The notes below the pieces were generated by a model. The model saw only the letters and a list, made by a program, of their open reading frames with translations. It did no database searches and was not told the DNA's origin. Of a stretch of 64,000 nt of DNA, positions 16,595 to 25,794 are shown in pieces. The position numbers and the translations under genes are program-made. This DNA comes from an uncultured Microbacteriaceae bacterium. GTDB taxonomy: Bacteria; Actinomycetota; Actinomycetes; Actinomycetales; Microbacteriaceae. Position 1 is the stretch's first letter. Each line of letters starts with the position of its first letter. The stretch is from NCBI GenBank assembly GCA_947487835.1, contig CANKXX010000001.1:310001-374000 (forward strand), given 5' to 3'.

Positions 16595-18292
16595 CTACTC
16601 GGCGGCGCGCAGGCTCCGCAGCTCTTCCCTGCGCCGCGCCTGCTCGACCGGATCGGGTACGGGCAGGGACGCGAGAAGTCGCTTGGTGTAGGGGTGCTGC
16701 GGACTACCGAGCACGGCGCTTCCCGAGCCCTCCTCGACCAGTTTGCCCTGGTAGAGCACGGCGATGCGATCGGCGAGCAGATCGACGACCGCGAGGTCGT
16801 GGCTGATGAACAGCGCAGCGAAGCCGAACTCCCGCTGCAGCTCCGCGAACAGCTCGAGCACCTTCGCCTGCACCGAGACGTCGAGCGCCGAGGTGGGCTC
16901 GTCGGCGATCAGCAGCCGCGGCTCGAGCGCGAGGGAGCGGGCGAGGCTGGCGCGCTGGCGCTGGCCGCCGCTCAGCTCGTGCGGGAAACGCTCGCCGAAG
17001 GTGCGCGGCAGCTGCACCGCCTCGAGCAGCTCGTGCACGCGCTGGCGTGCCCCGGCGGCGTCCTTCGCCCGGCCGTGCACGATCAGGGGCTCGGCGACGC
17101 ACTCGGCGATGGTCATGCGCGGGTTGAAGCTCGTGGCCGGGTCCTGGAACACGAAGCCGATCTCGGAGCGTGCACTGCGGAAGTCGCGCTGGCGGATGCC
17201 CAGCATCTCCCGCCCGAGCACGGTGAGCGATCCCCCGGTCACCGGGGTGAGCCCCGCGATCGCGCGGCCGATGGTGGTCTTGCCGGAACCCGATTCACCG
17301 ACCAGGCCGAGCACCTCGCCCTGGTGGATGCGCAGGTTGACGCCCTGCACGGCATTGAAGGCCGGGCTCCCCAGGCGCCCCGGGTAGGTGATGCGGAGCT
17401 CGCGCGCCTCGACGACCGGGGTCGGGTCCGCGAGGTCCGGCCGGCGGTCGCGCATCCGGTCGGACGCGACGGGCGCGGCGGCCTTGCCCGTGCCGAGCTT
17501 CGGCACGGAGGCCAGGAGGTTGCGGGTGTACTCCTCCCTGGGCGCCGTGAAAAGGGTGCGCACGTCGGCCTGCTCGACAAGCTTGCTCTGGTACATCACC
17601 GCGACGCGGTCCGCGAGGTCGGCGACGACGCCCATGTTGTGGGTGATCAGCACGATGGCCGTGCCGAACTCGTCGCGGCAGCGGCGCAGCAGGTCGAGGA
17701 TCTCGGCCTGCACGGTCACGTCGAGCGCGGTCGTGGGCTCATCGGCCACGATCAGGCCGGGGTCGAGCACGAGCGCCATCGCGATGACGACGCGCTGCTT
17801 CTGCCCGCCGGAGAACTGGTGCGGGTAGTAGTCCACGCGCTTCTCGGGCTCCGGGATGCCGACGCGGCGCAGGATGTCGACCGCGCGCGCCTTCGCGGCC
17901 CGCTTGCTGATCTTCTCGTGGGCGCGGATGCCCTCCGAGATCTGCCAGCCCACGGTGTACACGGGGTTCAGCGCGGTGGACGGCTCCTGGAAGACCATGG
18001 CGACGTCGCGGCCGCGCACCTCGCGCAGCCGGTCGCCCGTGAGCTGGACGACGTCGTGCGCACCGGCGCCGTGGCGGTCGCTCAGCAGCACGGCGCCCGA
18101 GGTCATCGCCGTGTCCGGCAGCAGGCCGAGGATCGTCTTCGCGGTGACGGACTTGCCCGAGCCGCTCTCCCCGACGATGGCGAGGATCTCGCCGGGCGAG
18201 ACCGTGAGGCTCACGTCGTTGACGGCGGTTACCGTGCCGGCGTCCGTGGCGAAGGTCACATCGAGATTGCGGATGTCCACGACGGTGCTCAC
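16595..18292 (-). CDS. Peptide ABC transporter, fused double ATP-binding protein (DppD-DppF type)
   Basis: A 565-residue protein with two complete ATPase domains. Domain 1 (about residues 5-265) has GESGSGKSV, signature FSGGQKQRVVIAMAL and Walker B LIVADEPTTALD; domain 2 (about 290-550) has GESGSGKTT, LSGGQRQRASLARSL and LLIADEPTSALD. Both have the peptide/nickel-family extension after the core (for example EEYTRNLLASVPKL and HPYTKRLLASLPVP). It powers the permeases encoded just upstream. The start is the GTG that overlaps the upstream permease stop (GTGA); the longer open frame above it is the permease gene read in another phase. Confidence 0.95.
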   Translation of the reverse strand: MSTVVDIRNLDVTFATDAGTVTAVNDVSLTVSPGEILAIVGESGSGKSVTAKTILGLLPDTAMTSGAVLLSDRHGAGAHDVVQLTGDRLREVRGRDVAMVFQEPSTALNPVYTVGWQISEGIRAHEKISKRAAKARAVDILRRVGIPEPEKRVDYYPHQFSGGQKQRVVIAMALVLDPGLIVADEPTTALDVTVQAEILDLLRRCRDEFGTAIVLITHNMGVVADLADRVAVMYQSKLVEQADVRTLFTAPREEYTRNLLASVPKLGTGKAAAPVASDRMRDRRPDLADPTPVVEARELRITYPGRLGSPAFNAVQGVNLRIHQGEVLGLVGESGSGKTTIGRAIAGLTPVTGGSLTVLGREMLGIRQRDFRSARSEIGFVFQDPATSFNPRMTIAECVAEPLIVHGRAKDAAGARQRVHELLEAVQLPRTFGERFPHELSGGQRQRASLARSLALEPRLLIADEPTSALDVSVQAKVLELFAELQREFGFAALFISHDLAVVDLLADRIAVLYQGKLVEEGSGSAVLGSPQHPYTKRLLASLPVPDPVEQARRREELRSLRAAE

Positions 18293-19263
18293 GCGGGCAC
18301 TCCCTTCGTCGGGCGCTTGCGCGTTCGCAGGCGCGGGTCGGCGATGTCGTTGATGCTCTCGCCGACGAGGGTGAGCCCGAGGCCGAGCAGCACGATGGAG
18401 ATGCCCGGGAACACGCCCGTCCACCAGATTCCGCTCGCCGTGTCGGACAGCGCCCGGTTGAGGTCGTAGCCCCACTCCGCCGCCGCGGTCGGCTGGATGC
18501 CGAAGCCGAGGAAGCCGAGGCCCGCGAGGGTGAGGATGGCCTCGGACGCGTTGAGCGTCACGATGAGCGGCAGCGTGCGGGTGGAGTTGCGCAGCACGTG
18601 CAGGAACATGATGCGGACCGTGCTCGTGCCGATGACCTGCGCCGACTCGACGAAGGCCTCGGCCTTCAGCCGCACCACCTCGGACCGGATGACCCGGAAG
18701 TACTGAGGGATGAACACGACGGTCACGGCGACCGCCGCCGCGAGCACGCCGCCCCAGAGGCTGGACTCGCCGCCGGTCAGCACGATCGAGACGACGATCG
18801 CGATGAGCAGCGTCGGGAACGGGTAGATCGCGTCGGCGATGACGACGAGGATGCGGTCGAGCCAGCCACCGAGGTAGCCGGAGACGAGGCCGAGCACGAC
18901 GCCCGCGAAGATCGACAGCAGCACGGAGATGATGACGACGAGCAGCGCGGTCTGTGCTCCCCAGATGACGCGGGAGAACACGTCGTAGCCGCCGACCGTC
19001 GTGCCCCAGATGTGCTCGGCGGACGGCGCCTGCTGGCGGCCGAACTGCACGCCGTCGACGCGGGACTCCGCGAAGCCGTAGGGCGCGATGAGCGGGGCGA
19101 ACACCGCGGCGAGCACGATGACGGCGGTGATGACCATGCCGACGACGAGCATGCCGCGCTGCAGGCCGATGCTCTGCCGGAGGTGCGACACCAGCGGGAG
19201 CCGCTGCCACAGGGTGGGCTTGATGGTGGGCCGAGCGCTCACCGGCGTTGCCGTTCCGGCCAT
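18289..19263 (-). CDS. Peptide ABC transporter permease (DppC type)
   Basis: A 324-residue inner-membrane permease. A cytoplasmic N-terminal segment leads to a first helix (MLVVGMVITAVIVLAAVFAP), an extracytoplasmic loop with HIWGTTVGGYDVFSRVIWGA, and the binding-protein-dependent core with the EAA loop VRLKAEAFVESAQVIGTSTV, which contacts the ATPase. NALSD/DLNRALSDTASGIWWT near the end is typical of DppC/OppC. It overlaps the ATPase start by four bases and lies two bases after the DppB-type gene. Confidence 0.94.
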   Translation of the reverse strand: MAGTATPVSARPTIKPTLWQRLPLVSHLRQSIGLQRGMLVVGMVITAVIVLAAVFAPLIAPYGFAESRVDGVQFGRQQAPSAEHIWGTTVGGYDVFSRVIWGAQTALLVVIISVLLSIFAGVVLGLVSGYLGGWLDRILVVIADAIYPFPTLLIAIVVSIVLTGGESSLWGGVLAAAVAVTVVFIPQYFRVIRSEVVRLKAEAFVESAQVIGTSTVRIMFLHVLRNSTRTLPLIVTLNASEAILTLAGLGFLGFGIQPTAAAEWGYDLNRALSDTASGIWWTGVFPGISIVLLGLGLTLVGESINDIADPRLRTRKRPTKGVPA

Positions 19264-19265
19264 GG

Positions 19266-20360
19266 TCAGTACCTCACCCTCGGGTCGATGAGCGCGGCTA
19301 TGACGTCCACGACGAAGTTGGTCACCGCGACGATCACCGCGAGCAGGGCGACGATGCCCTGCACGGCCACGAAGTCGCGCGCGTTCAGGTACTGCGTCAG
19401 CTGGAAGCCGAGGCCGCGCCACTCGAACGTGGTCTCGGTGAGCACGGCACCGCCGAGCATGAGCGCGATCTGCAGGCCGATCACGGTGATGATCGGGATC
19501 AGCGCGGGCTTGTACGCGTGCTTCGTGACGAGCCGGAACTCGCTGACGCCCCGGGAGCGGGCCGCGTTCACGTAGTCGTTGGAGAGCGTGCTGATGACGT
19601 TGGTGCGCACGAGGCGGAGGAACACGCCGGCCGTGAGCAGACCGAGGGCCAGGGCGGGGAGCACGGCGTGGGCGAGCACGTCCCCGATCGCCGTGGGGCT
19701 GCCGAGGCGGATGGCGTCGATCAGGTAGATGCCCGTGGGGTCGTCCATGCGGCCGAGCGCGAGGGCGACGCGGGTGTCGGCGCGGCCGGACAGGGGAAGC
19801 ACGCCGAGCCAGACGCCGAAGACGAGCTTGAGCAGCAGGCCGGCGAAGAACACGGGTGTCGCGTAGGCGAGGATCGCGAGCACGCGCAGGATGGCGTCCG
19901 GCGTGCGGTCCTTCCGGTACGCGGCGACGAGGCCGAGCGGGATCCCGATGAGAAAGGCCACGATGAGCGCGTAGATCACGAGCTCGAGGGTCGCGCTGCC
20001 GTACTGCAGCAGCACCTCGGTGATCGGCCTGTTGTCGGTGAGGGTGCGGCCGAAGTTGCCGGTGAAGATCTGGCCGATGTACTCGAAGTACTGCACGAGG
20101 ATCGGCCGGTTGAAGCCCGCGGCCGTGAGCCGCTCCTCGAGCTGGGCCGGGGTGAGGCGGTCGCCGACCGACGCGGAGATCGGGTCGCCGACGACGCGCA
20201 TGAGGAAGAACACGAGCGTGACCAGGATCAGCACGGTCGGCAGGATCAGGACCGCGCGGATGGCGATGTAGCGGCCGAGGCCGAGGCCCTGCCTCGACTT
20301 CTTGGCGGAGCCGGCCGGCGGCGGGGTGAGCGGAGCCTCGGCCGCGGGGAGGAGTGTCAC
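19266..20360 (-). CDS. Peptide ABC transporter permease (DppB type)
   Basis: A 364-residue permease with the DppB/OppB pattern: cytoplasmic N-terminus, first helix AVLILPTVLILVTLVFFLMR, family segment DPISASVGDRLTPAQLEERL, and the EAA-like loop NDYVNAARSRGVSEFRLVTK, ending in IAALIDPRVRY. The long loop around LSGRADTRVALALGRMDDP is larger than average. The GTG start was chosen at VTLLPAAEAP; upstream codons belong to the hairpin region between this gene and the binding-protein gene. Forms a heterodimer with the DppC-type permease. Confidence 0.93.
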   Translation of the reverse strand: MTLLPAAEAPLTPPPAGSAKKSRQGLGLGRYIAIRAVLILPTVLILVTLVFFLMRVVGDPISASVGDRLTPAQLEERLTAAGFNRPILVQYFEYIGQIFTGNFGRTLTDNRPITEVLLQYGSATLELVIYALIVAFLIGIPLGLVAAYRKDRTPDAILRVLAILAYATPVFFAGLLLKLVFGVWLGVLPLSGRADTRVALALGRMDDPTGIYLIDAIRLGSPTAIGDVLAHAVLPALALGLLTAGVFLRLVRTNVISTLSNDYVNAARSRGVSEFRLVTKHAYKPALIPIITVIGLQIALMLGGAVLTETTFEWRGLGFQLTQYLNARDFVAVQGIVALLAVIVAVTNFVVDVIAALIDPRVRY

Positions 20361-20392
20361 GTCGGGTGAACCTTTCGGGAAACAGAACGGAT

Positions 20393-20424
20393 GGGATGCG
20401 TCGCTCGGGCGAGCGACGCATCCC
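20393..20424 (-). promoter_or_regulatory. Strong hairpin between binding-protein and permease genes (1)
   Basis: GGGATGCGTCGCTCG pairs perfectly with CGAGCGACGCATCCC over 15 bp with two bases between. There is no T tract, so partial termination or protection of the upstream message from 3' decay is likelier than full termination. This is a common way to make more binding protein than permease. Confidence 0.75.
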
Positions 20425-20430
20425 ACCGGG

Positions 20431-20458
20431 GAGGGCCGCCGGCGAACCGGCGGCCCTC
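20431..20458 (-). promoter_or_regulatory. Strong hairpin between binding-protein and permease genes (2)
   Basis: GAGGGCCGCCGG pairs with CCGGCGGCCCTC, 12 bp with CGAA as loop, starting five bases after the binding-protein stop on the minus strand. With hairpin 1 it forms a tandem pair. Confidence 0.75.
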
Positions 20459-20462
20459 GGTG

Positions 20463-22118
20463 CTACTTGGAGAGCGGTGCGTAACGGAACTTGAAGGAGG
20501 CGTCGAGCGTCACGCCCTCGACGTCCGTGCCGGACACCGCGACCTGCGCGCCCTGGAGCAGCGGCACGGTCGACAGGTCGGCGGCCACCTTGTCCTGGAT
20601 CTCGCCGATCAGCTCCGCGCGCGCGTCCTCGTCCGTCTCGGACAGCTGAGCCGTGATGAGCTCGTTGACCTCGGGGTTCGAGTAGTGGTTCAGCAGGAAG
20701 CCGCCGTCGAGGAAGAACGGGGTCAGGTAGTTGTCCGCGTCCGAGTAGTCCGGGAACCAGCCGAGCTGGTAGGCCGGGTACGCGTCGTCGACGCGCTCCG
20801 CGCGGTAGACGTCCCACAGGGTGGACTGCAGGTTGACGGTGAACAGGCCGGACTCCTCCAGCTGCTCCTTGACCAGCGCGTACTCGTCGCCGGAGGAGTT
20901 GCCGTAGTGGTCGGGGCTGAACTGCAGGTCGAGCGTGACCGGCGTCGTGACGCCCGCCGCGCTGAGCCGCTCGGCGGCCTTGTCCGCATCCGGGGCGCCG
21001 TTGCCGTCGCCGTAGATGCCCTCGAGGGCCGTGTTGGCGCCCGTCAGGCCGTCCGGAACGTAGGAGTACAGCGGCGTGAAGGTGCCGTTGTACACCTCCT
21101 CGGAGAGCGCGTCGCGGTCGACGAGGTCGGCGACGGCCTGGCGCACCGCGAGGGCCTTCGCCGGGTCGGCGTCGGGCTGCGTCGCGCCGTAGGGCTGCGT
21201 GTTGAAGTTGAACACGATGTAGCGGATCTCGCCGCCGGGACCGTCGTGTACGACGACGTTGTCGTCCTGCTTCAGGTCGGCGATGTCGGTCGGGCTGAGG
21301 CTGCGGGTGGCGACGTCGATCTCGCCCTCCTGCACGGCGAGCTTCATGCTGGTCTCGTCGGCGAAGTACTGCGCGGTGACCTCGTCGTTCTCGGCCTCGG
21401 GGAGCACGCCGGCGTAGTCGGCGTTCTTCTCGTAGCGGATGAGCTCGTTGGCGGTGTAGTCGGTGATGACGTACTGACCGGCGAAGGGGTTGCCCTCGAC
21501 GATGTCGGCGGGGTCGGCCAGCGCATCGGCGGGGAACACCTCCTCGTCGACGATGGGGCCGGCGGGGCTGGAGAGCACCTGCTCGAACGTCTGGTCGTTC
21601 TCGGTCTTCAGCGTGAAGACGACGGTCGTGTCGTCGGGCGCCTCGACGGTGTCGAGGTTGGCGAGCAGGGAGCTCGGTCCGTTGCCCTGGTCTGCGCCGT
21701 TCTCGGAGATCGTGCGCACGCGGTCGAAGGTGAACTTCACGTCGCTCGCGGTGAGCTCGTTGCCGTTCGCGAAGGTCAGGCCCTCCTTGAGGGTGACGGT
21801 GAACTCGGTCGGCGAGGTGAACTCGCCTGACTCCGCGATGTCCGGCTCGACGTCCGGGGATCCGTAAGGGCTGTTGTAGAGGAACGGGAAGACCTGGTTC
21901 TGCACGGCGAAGGATCCGTTGTCGTAGGAACCGGCGGGGTCGAGCGACGTGATCGTGTCCGTGGTGCCGACGATGATGCTGCTGCCGTTGTCGGCGAGCG
22001 GGTCGCCTCCACCGTCGCCGTCACCGCCGCCGGAGCAGCCGGCGAGGGCGAGGGCCGAAGCCGTGAAGCCGGCTCCTGCGATGAGAACACGCCGACGGCG
22101 TGAGTGTGCGGATGTCAT
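20463..22118 (-). CDS. Peptide ABC transporter substrate-binding lipoprotein (SBP family 5)
   Basis: A 551-residue extracytoplasmic binding protein. The N-terminus has a basic start (HSRRRRVLIAG), a hydrophobic stretch and a lipobox ALALAGC with the lipidated Cys near residue 27, then a Gly/Asp-rich linker. The family 5 pattern is clear: PDIAESGEFTSPTEFTVTLK, GNELTASDVKFTFDRV, ALAVRQAVADLVDRDAL and the late LGWFPDYSDADNYLTPFF. Members bind di- or oligopeptides and sometimes nickel or opines. First gene of the eight-gene transport operon, followed by two strong hairpins. The actual ligand is unknown. Confidence 0.94.
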   Translation of the reverse strand: MTSAHSRRRRVLIAGAGFTASALALAGCSGGGDGDGGGDPLADNGSSIIVGTTDTITSLDPAGSYDNGSFAVQNQVFPFLYNSPYGSPDVEPDIAESGEFTSPTEFTVTLKEGLTFANGNELTASDVKFTFDRVRTISENGADQGNGPSSLLANLDTVEAPDDTTVVFTLKTENDQTFEQVLSSPAGPIVDEEVFPADALADPADIVEGNPFAGQYVITDYTANELIRYEKNADYAGVLPEAENDEVTAQYFADETSMKLAVQEGEIDVATRSLSPTDIADLKQDDNVVVHDGPGGEIRYIVFNFNTQPYGATQPDADPAKALAVRQAVADLVDRDALSEEVYNGTFTPLYSYVPDGLTGANTALEGIYGDGNGAPDADKAAERLSAAGVTTPVTLDLQFSPDHYGNSSGDEYALVKEQLEESGLFTVNLQSTLWDVYRAERVDDAYPAYQLGWFPDYSDADNYLTPFFLDGGFLLNHYSNPEVNELITAQLSETDEDARAELIGEIQDKVAADLSTVPLLQGAQVAVSGTDVEGVTLDASFKFRYAPLSK

Positions 22119-22263
22119 CCGTCTACCTCATTTCTTGGGGGGCAAAGGGGTGCGCAGCGTCGATCGCACGCACGCGGGATTGCTGTGGGTTATTACTAAC
22201 ACACGCTCAGGCCGGTGCCGGTGCACCGGGCACGGCCGTAACCCCCCGGTTACAAAGCTGGTG

Positions 22264-24243
22264 TCACTCGGCGCGGAGCTCCCGTCGCTGCTGCTCGACG
22301 TCGAGCAGCTCGCGCTGGATCTCCCGGTAGCGCTCCGGCTCGGCCGTCGCGTCGGTGCGCTGGAGCCGCCCGAGCAGCTCGGACTTGCGGGCGAGCAGGT
22401 CGCGGTCGATGAGCGAGGACGTGATGCCGAGCACGTACGCGCGCAGCTTCTCCTCGGCGCCCCGGTTCGGGATGGGGGCGACGCCGAGCTGCTTGACGAG
22501 TCCGGCGAACGGCTCCGGCACCTCGAGCGCCACGCGGGACAGCCACTCCGGGCCGCTCGCCGCGTCGATGCTGCCGACGATGCCGTCGCGCACCACGGCG
22601 AGCGACGGGTTGGAGAACCGCACCTGGGCGGCACGCGCCAGCAGGTCCGCGCCGATCAGCTCGGGATGCTGCAGCATCGCCTGCAGCGCGTCCCGCTCGA
22701 GTCGGGTCGCGATGTCGGTAGGCAGCTGCATGAGCGACCGGTCGGGCTGGGGGCCGTCGTCGAACGGGTCGCGATCGCCGCCGCCGTGGTCGCCGTCGCC
22801 GGCCCTGCGGTCACCGCCCCTGCTGTCGCCGGGGCCACCGCGGTCGCCGCCGAAGCCGCCGCGGTCGCCGCCCCGGCTGTCCTGGCGCCTGCCGTCGGGG
22901 CGGGCGTCCGAGTGGCGTCCCGCCGTGCGCTGCCCGGCCGCGGCGACCGCGCGGCCTACCTCGGACAGCTCCATGCCCAGCCAGCCGGCGAGCTCGCGGG
23001 AGTACCCGGGCCGCAGCGCCGGATCCCGGATCTCGGCCACGACCGGCGCGGCGGCGCGGAGCGCCGCAACCCTGCCCTCGACGGTGTCGAGGTTGTGCGC
23101 GGCGAGGATCTGACGCAGGACGAACTCGAACATCGGCTTCTTGGTCGTGAGCAGCCGCCGCACGGCGTCGTCGCCGCGGTTGAGCCGGAGGTCGCAGGGG
23201 TCGAGCCCCTCAGGCGCCACGGCGACGTAGGTCTGCGCGGCGAAGCGCTGCTCCTCGGAGAAGGCCCGCATCGCGGCCTTCTGGCCCGCCGCATCCGGGT
23301 CGAACGTGAAGACGACCTCACCGAGCCCGCTGTCGTCGCCCAGCACGCGGCGCAGCACCTTGATGTGGTCCACGCCGAACGACGTGCCGCAGGTGGCCAC
23401 CGCGGTGGTGACGCCCGCGAGGTGGCAGGCCATGACGTCGGTGTAGCCCTCGACGACGACGACCTGTCGGCTGCGGCTGACGTCGCGCTTGGCGAGGTCG
23501 AGCCCGTACAGCACCTGGGACTTGTGGTAAATCGGCGTCTCGGGGGTGTTCAGGTACTTGGGGCCCTTGTCGTCCTCGAGCAGACGCCGGGCGCCGAAGC
23601 CGACGGTCGACCCGGTGAGGTCGCGGATGGGCCAGACGAGGCGGCCGCGGAAGCGGTCGTAGACGCCGCGGTCGCCCGAGCTCACGAGCCCCGCGGTGAT
23701 GAGCTCCGCCTCGGTGAAGCCCTTGCCGCGCAGGTGCTTGGTGAGCGTGTCCCAGCTCTTCGGGGCGAAGCCGACGCCGAAGCGCGCCGCGGCGGCCTGG
23801 TCGAAGCCGCGCTCGCCCAGGAACGCGCGCCCGGGCTCCGCCTCGGCCGAGCCGAGCTGCTCGACGAAGAACTCGGCGGCGGCGGCGTTGGCGCCGAGCA
23901 GCCGCACCCGGTTGCCCTGGTCTGCGGCCTCCTGGCCGCCCTCGTAGTGCAGCTGGTAGCCGACGCGCCCCGCCATGCGCTCGACGGCCTCGGCGAACGT
24001 GACGTGATCCATCTTCTGCAGGAAGGTGTAGACGTCCCCGCCCTCGCCGCAGCCGAAGCAGTGGTAGAAGCCGACCTGGGGCCGCACGTGGAAGCTGGGG
24101 CTGCGCTCGTCGTGGAACGGGCAGAGGCCTTTCATGGAGCCGACGCCGGCGTTCTTCAGCGTGACGTACTCCCCCACGACGTCCGCCAGGTTCACCCTCG
24201 AGCGCACCTCGTCGATGTCGCTCTTGCGGATGAGTCCTGCCAT
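22264..24243 (-). CDS. dnaG: DNA primase
   Basis: A 659-residue primase that makes RNA primers at the replication fork. The N-terminal CHC2 zinc ribbon has CPFHDERSP (Cys41, His44) and HCFGCGEGG (Cys62, Cys65). The TOPRIM core shows VVVEGYTDVMACHLAG and FDPDAAGQKAA. A linker of about 70 residues is very rich in Gly, Asp and Arg (RGGDRGGFGGDRGG) and separates the core from the C-terminal helicase-binding domain, which is longer than in Escherichia coli. The ATG has TACAAT exactly six bases ahead and no Shine-Dalgarno beyond GAGG, so it is probably leaderless. dgt lies upstream across about 200 bp. Confidence 0.97.
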   Translation of the reverse strand: MAGLIRKSDIDEVRSRVNLADVVGEYVTLKNAGVGSMKGLCPFHDERSPSFHVRPQVGFYHCFGCGEGGDVYTFLQKMDHVTFAEAVERMAGRVGYQLHYEGGQEAADQGNRVRLLGANAAAAEFFVEQLGSAEAEPGRAFLGERGFDQAAAARFGVGFAPKSWDTLTKHLRGKGFTEAELITAGLVSSGDRGVYDRFRGRLVWPIRDLTGSTVGFGARRLLEDDKGPKYLNTPETPIYHKSQVLYGLDLAKRDVSRSRQVVVVEGYTDVMACHLAGVTTAVATCGTSFGVDHIKVLRRVLGDDSGLGEVVFTFDPDAAGQKAAMRAFSEEQRFAAQTYVAVAPEGLDPCDLRLNRGDDAVRRLLTTKKPMFEFVLRQILAAHNLDTVEGRVAALRAAAPVVAEIRDPALRPGYSRELAGWLGMELSEVGRAVAAAGQRTAGRHSDARPDGRRQDSRGGDRGGFGGDRGGPGDSRGGDRRAGDGDHGGGDRDPFDDGPQPDRSLMQLPTDIATRLERDALQAMLQHPELIGADLLARAAQVRFSNPSLAVVRDGIVGSIDAASGPEWLSRVALEVPEPFAGLVKQLGVAPIPNRGAEEKLRAYVLGITSSLIDRDLLARKSELLGRLQRTDATAEPERYREIQRELLDVEQQRRELRAE

Positions 24244-24255
24244 GCCTCGATTGTA
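24244..24255 (-). promoter_or_regulatory. Leaderless -10 box for dnaG
   Basis: TACAAT is followed by the spacer CGAGGC and then ATG, the leaderless layout described for many actinobacterial genes. The spacer is the same as in front of dusB and nearly the same as in front of recO and the amidohydrolase. Confidence 0.6.
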
Positions 24256-24417
24256 GTTTCGGCCGGCGACGGCTCCCGACGTGTTCGCCCTGGGCACCTC
24301 GCCGCCGCCGGTCGCCCGGATGGGAGGGAGCAGCGGAGCGCCGGCAGGATCCGTGGGCCCGTCACGGTCGCTGATCGCGTCGAGCGGCGCGAGCTGGCGC
24401 ACCGGGCGGCCCCGAGC

Positions 24418-24440
24418 GTCCCTTCGACGGGCTCAGGGAC
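24418..24440 (-). repeat. Dispersed palindromic repeat, copy 4 (GTCCCT type)
   Basis: Inverted copy ending four bases beyond the dgt stop on the minus strand, with a single loop change (GACGGGC). A second degenerate copy may be present just before it (GGTCGCTGATCGCGTCGAGC). Confidence 0.8.
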
Positions 24441-24444
24441 CGCA

Positions 24445-25794
24445 TCAGAGGGGCGTGCCGGGGACGAGCCGCTCGTACCAGGCGAGCGCGGACTGGTCGG
24501 TCAGGCTGGCGACCTGGTCGACGACGACGCGCTTGCGGGCGGCGTCGTCCTCGGCGATGTGCCAGTCGGCTGCGAAGCCGGGGTCCATCTCGCTCGGGCC
24601 GAGGTAGTAGAGCATGCCGGCCAGCGCCGTGAGTACCTCCCGCTGCTGCAGGTAGATGGGCTGGCGCGTCGTCCGCGACATCACGAAGGCCGCGGTGATG
24701 CCCTTGAGCACCGCGATCTCGGCCTGCACCTCCCGCGGCACGACGACGTCCGCGCCGAACCGGGTGATGCTCGTCAGCGGGTAGGCCCGGCGCGTCGCGA
24801 CCGTCGCCGCGCGCGCGAAGCGGCCGATGAGCTCGCTGGTCAGGTTCTTCAGCCGCCCCTGCGCCGCACGGCTGCCGTCCCAGTCGGTGAGCCAGTTCTC
24901 GAGGGACTCCAGCCGGTCGAACGCGGCGAGCAGTTCGTCGCGGCTCACCTCGCCGCCGACCCAGGAGTGCATCGACTCGACGAGGGACGCATGGTCCACC
25001 CGCGCGGTGAGCGCACGGACGTCGACGTAACCGCCGAAGATGGCGTCCTCGAAATCGTGCACCGAGTAGGCGATGTCGTCCGAGAGGTCCATGACCTGGG
25101 CTTCGATGCAGCGGCGGCGGTCGGGCGCGCCCGCGCGCATCCACTCGAAGGCCGCGAGGTCGTCGTCGTAGAAGCCGAACTTCTGCCGCCCGCTGGGGTC
25201 GGGCACGGCCTGCTGCGACGGCCAGGGGTACTTGCAGCTGGCGTCGAGGCTCGCGCGCGTGAGGTTGAGGCCGTAGGACCGGCCGTCGGGCCCGAACACC
25301 TTCGGCTCCAGCCGGGTGAGGATGCGCAGGGTCTGCGCGTTGCCCTCGAAGCCGCCGACGTCCGACGCCCACTCGTTCAGGGCTCGCTCGCCGTTGTGGC
25401 CGAACGGAGGGTGCCCCAGGTCGTGCGCGAGGCACGCCGTGTCCACCACGTCGGGGGCGAGGTGCAGGCTGGTCGCCAGCTCGCGGCCGACCTGCGCGAC
25501 CTCGAGCGAATGGGTGAGCCGGTTGCGGGCGAAGTCGAGCCCCGCGGTCGGGCTCAGCACCTGGGTCTTGGCCGCGAGCCTGCGCAGGGCGCTCGAGTGC
25601 AGCAGGCGCCCGCGGTCCCGGGCGAAGTCGGTGCGGCGGGAGCTGTGCTGCTCGGGCAGCCAGCGCTCCTCGTCGGCCGGCGTGTAGCCGACCTGACGGC
25701 CGGGATCGAACGGCCCGGCGCCCACGGAGTCCACCTCGAACGCTCCCGTTCCGATCGGATCGAGGTCCGCGGAGGCGACGCGGCTATCCGCCAC
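24445..25794 (-). CDS. dgt: Deoxyguanosinetriphosphate triphosphohydrolase-like HD protein
   Basis: A 449-residue HD-domain phosphohydrolase that splits dNTPs to nucleoside plus triphosphate and so affects dNTP pools. The metal site is seen in NRLTHSLEVAQV and in AHDLGHPPFGHNGERALNEW, with the later Asp in MDLSDDIAYSVHDFEDA. The first 40 residues are a family-variable extension. GTG start overlapping the dusB stop by 11 bp, so dusB and dgt form an operon that continues towards dnaG. Length is typical of the dNTPase subfamily. Confidence 0.95.
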   Translation of the reverse strand: MADSRVASADLDPIGTGAFEVDSVGAGPFDPGRQVGYTPADEERWLPEQHSSRRTDFARDRGRLLHSSALRRLAAKTQVLSPTAGLDFARNRLTHSLEVAQVGRELATSLHLAPDVVDTACLAHDLGHPPFGHNGERALNEWASDVGGFEGNAQTLRILTRLEPKVFGPDGRSYGLNLTRASLDASCKYPWPSQQAVPDPSGRQKFGFYDDDLAAFEWMRAGAPDRRRCIEAQVMDLSDDIAYSVHDFEDAIFGGYVDVRALTARVDHASLVESMHSWVGGEVSRDELLAAFDRLESLENWLTDWDGSRAAQGRLKNLTSELIGRFARAATVATRRAYPLTSITRFGADVVVPREVQAEIAVLKGITAAFVMSRTTRQPIYLQQREVLTALAGMLYYLGPSEMDPGFAADWHIAEDDAARKRVVVDQVASLTDQSALAWYERLVPGTPL

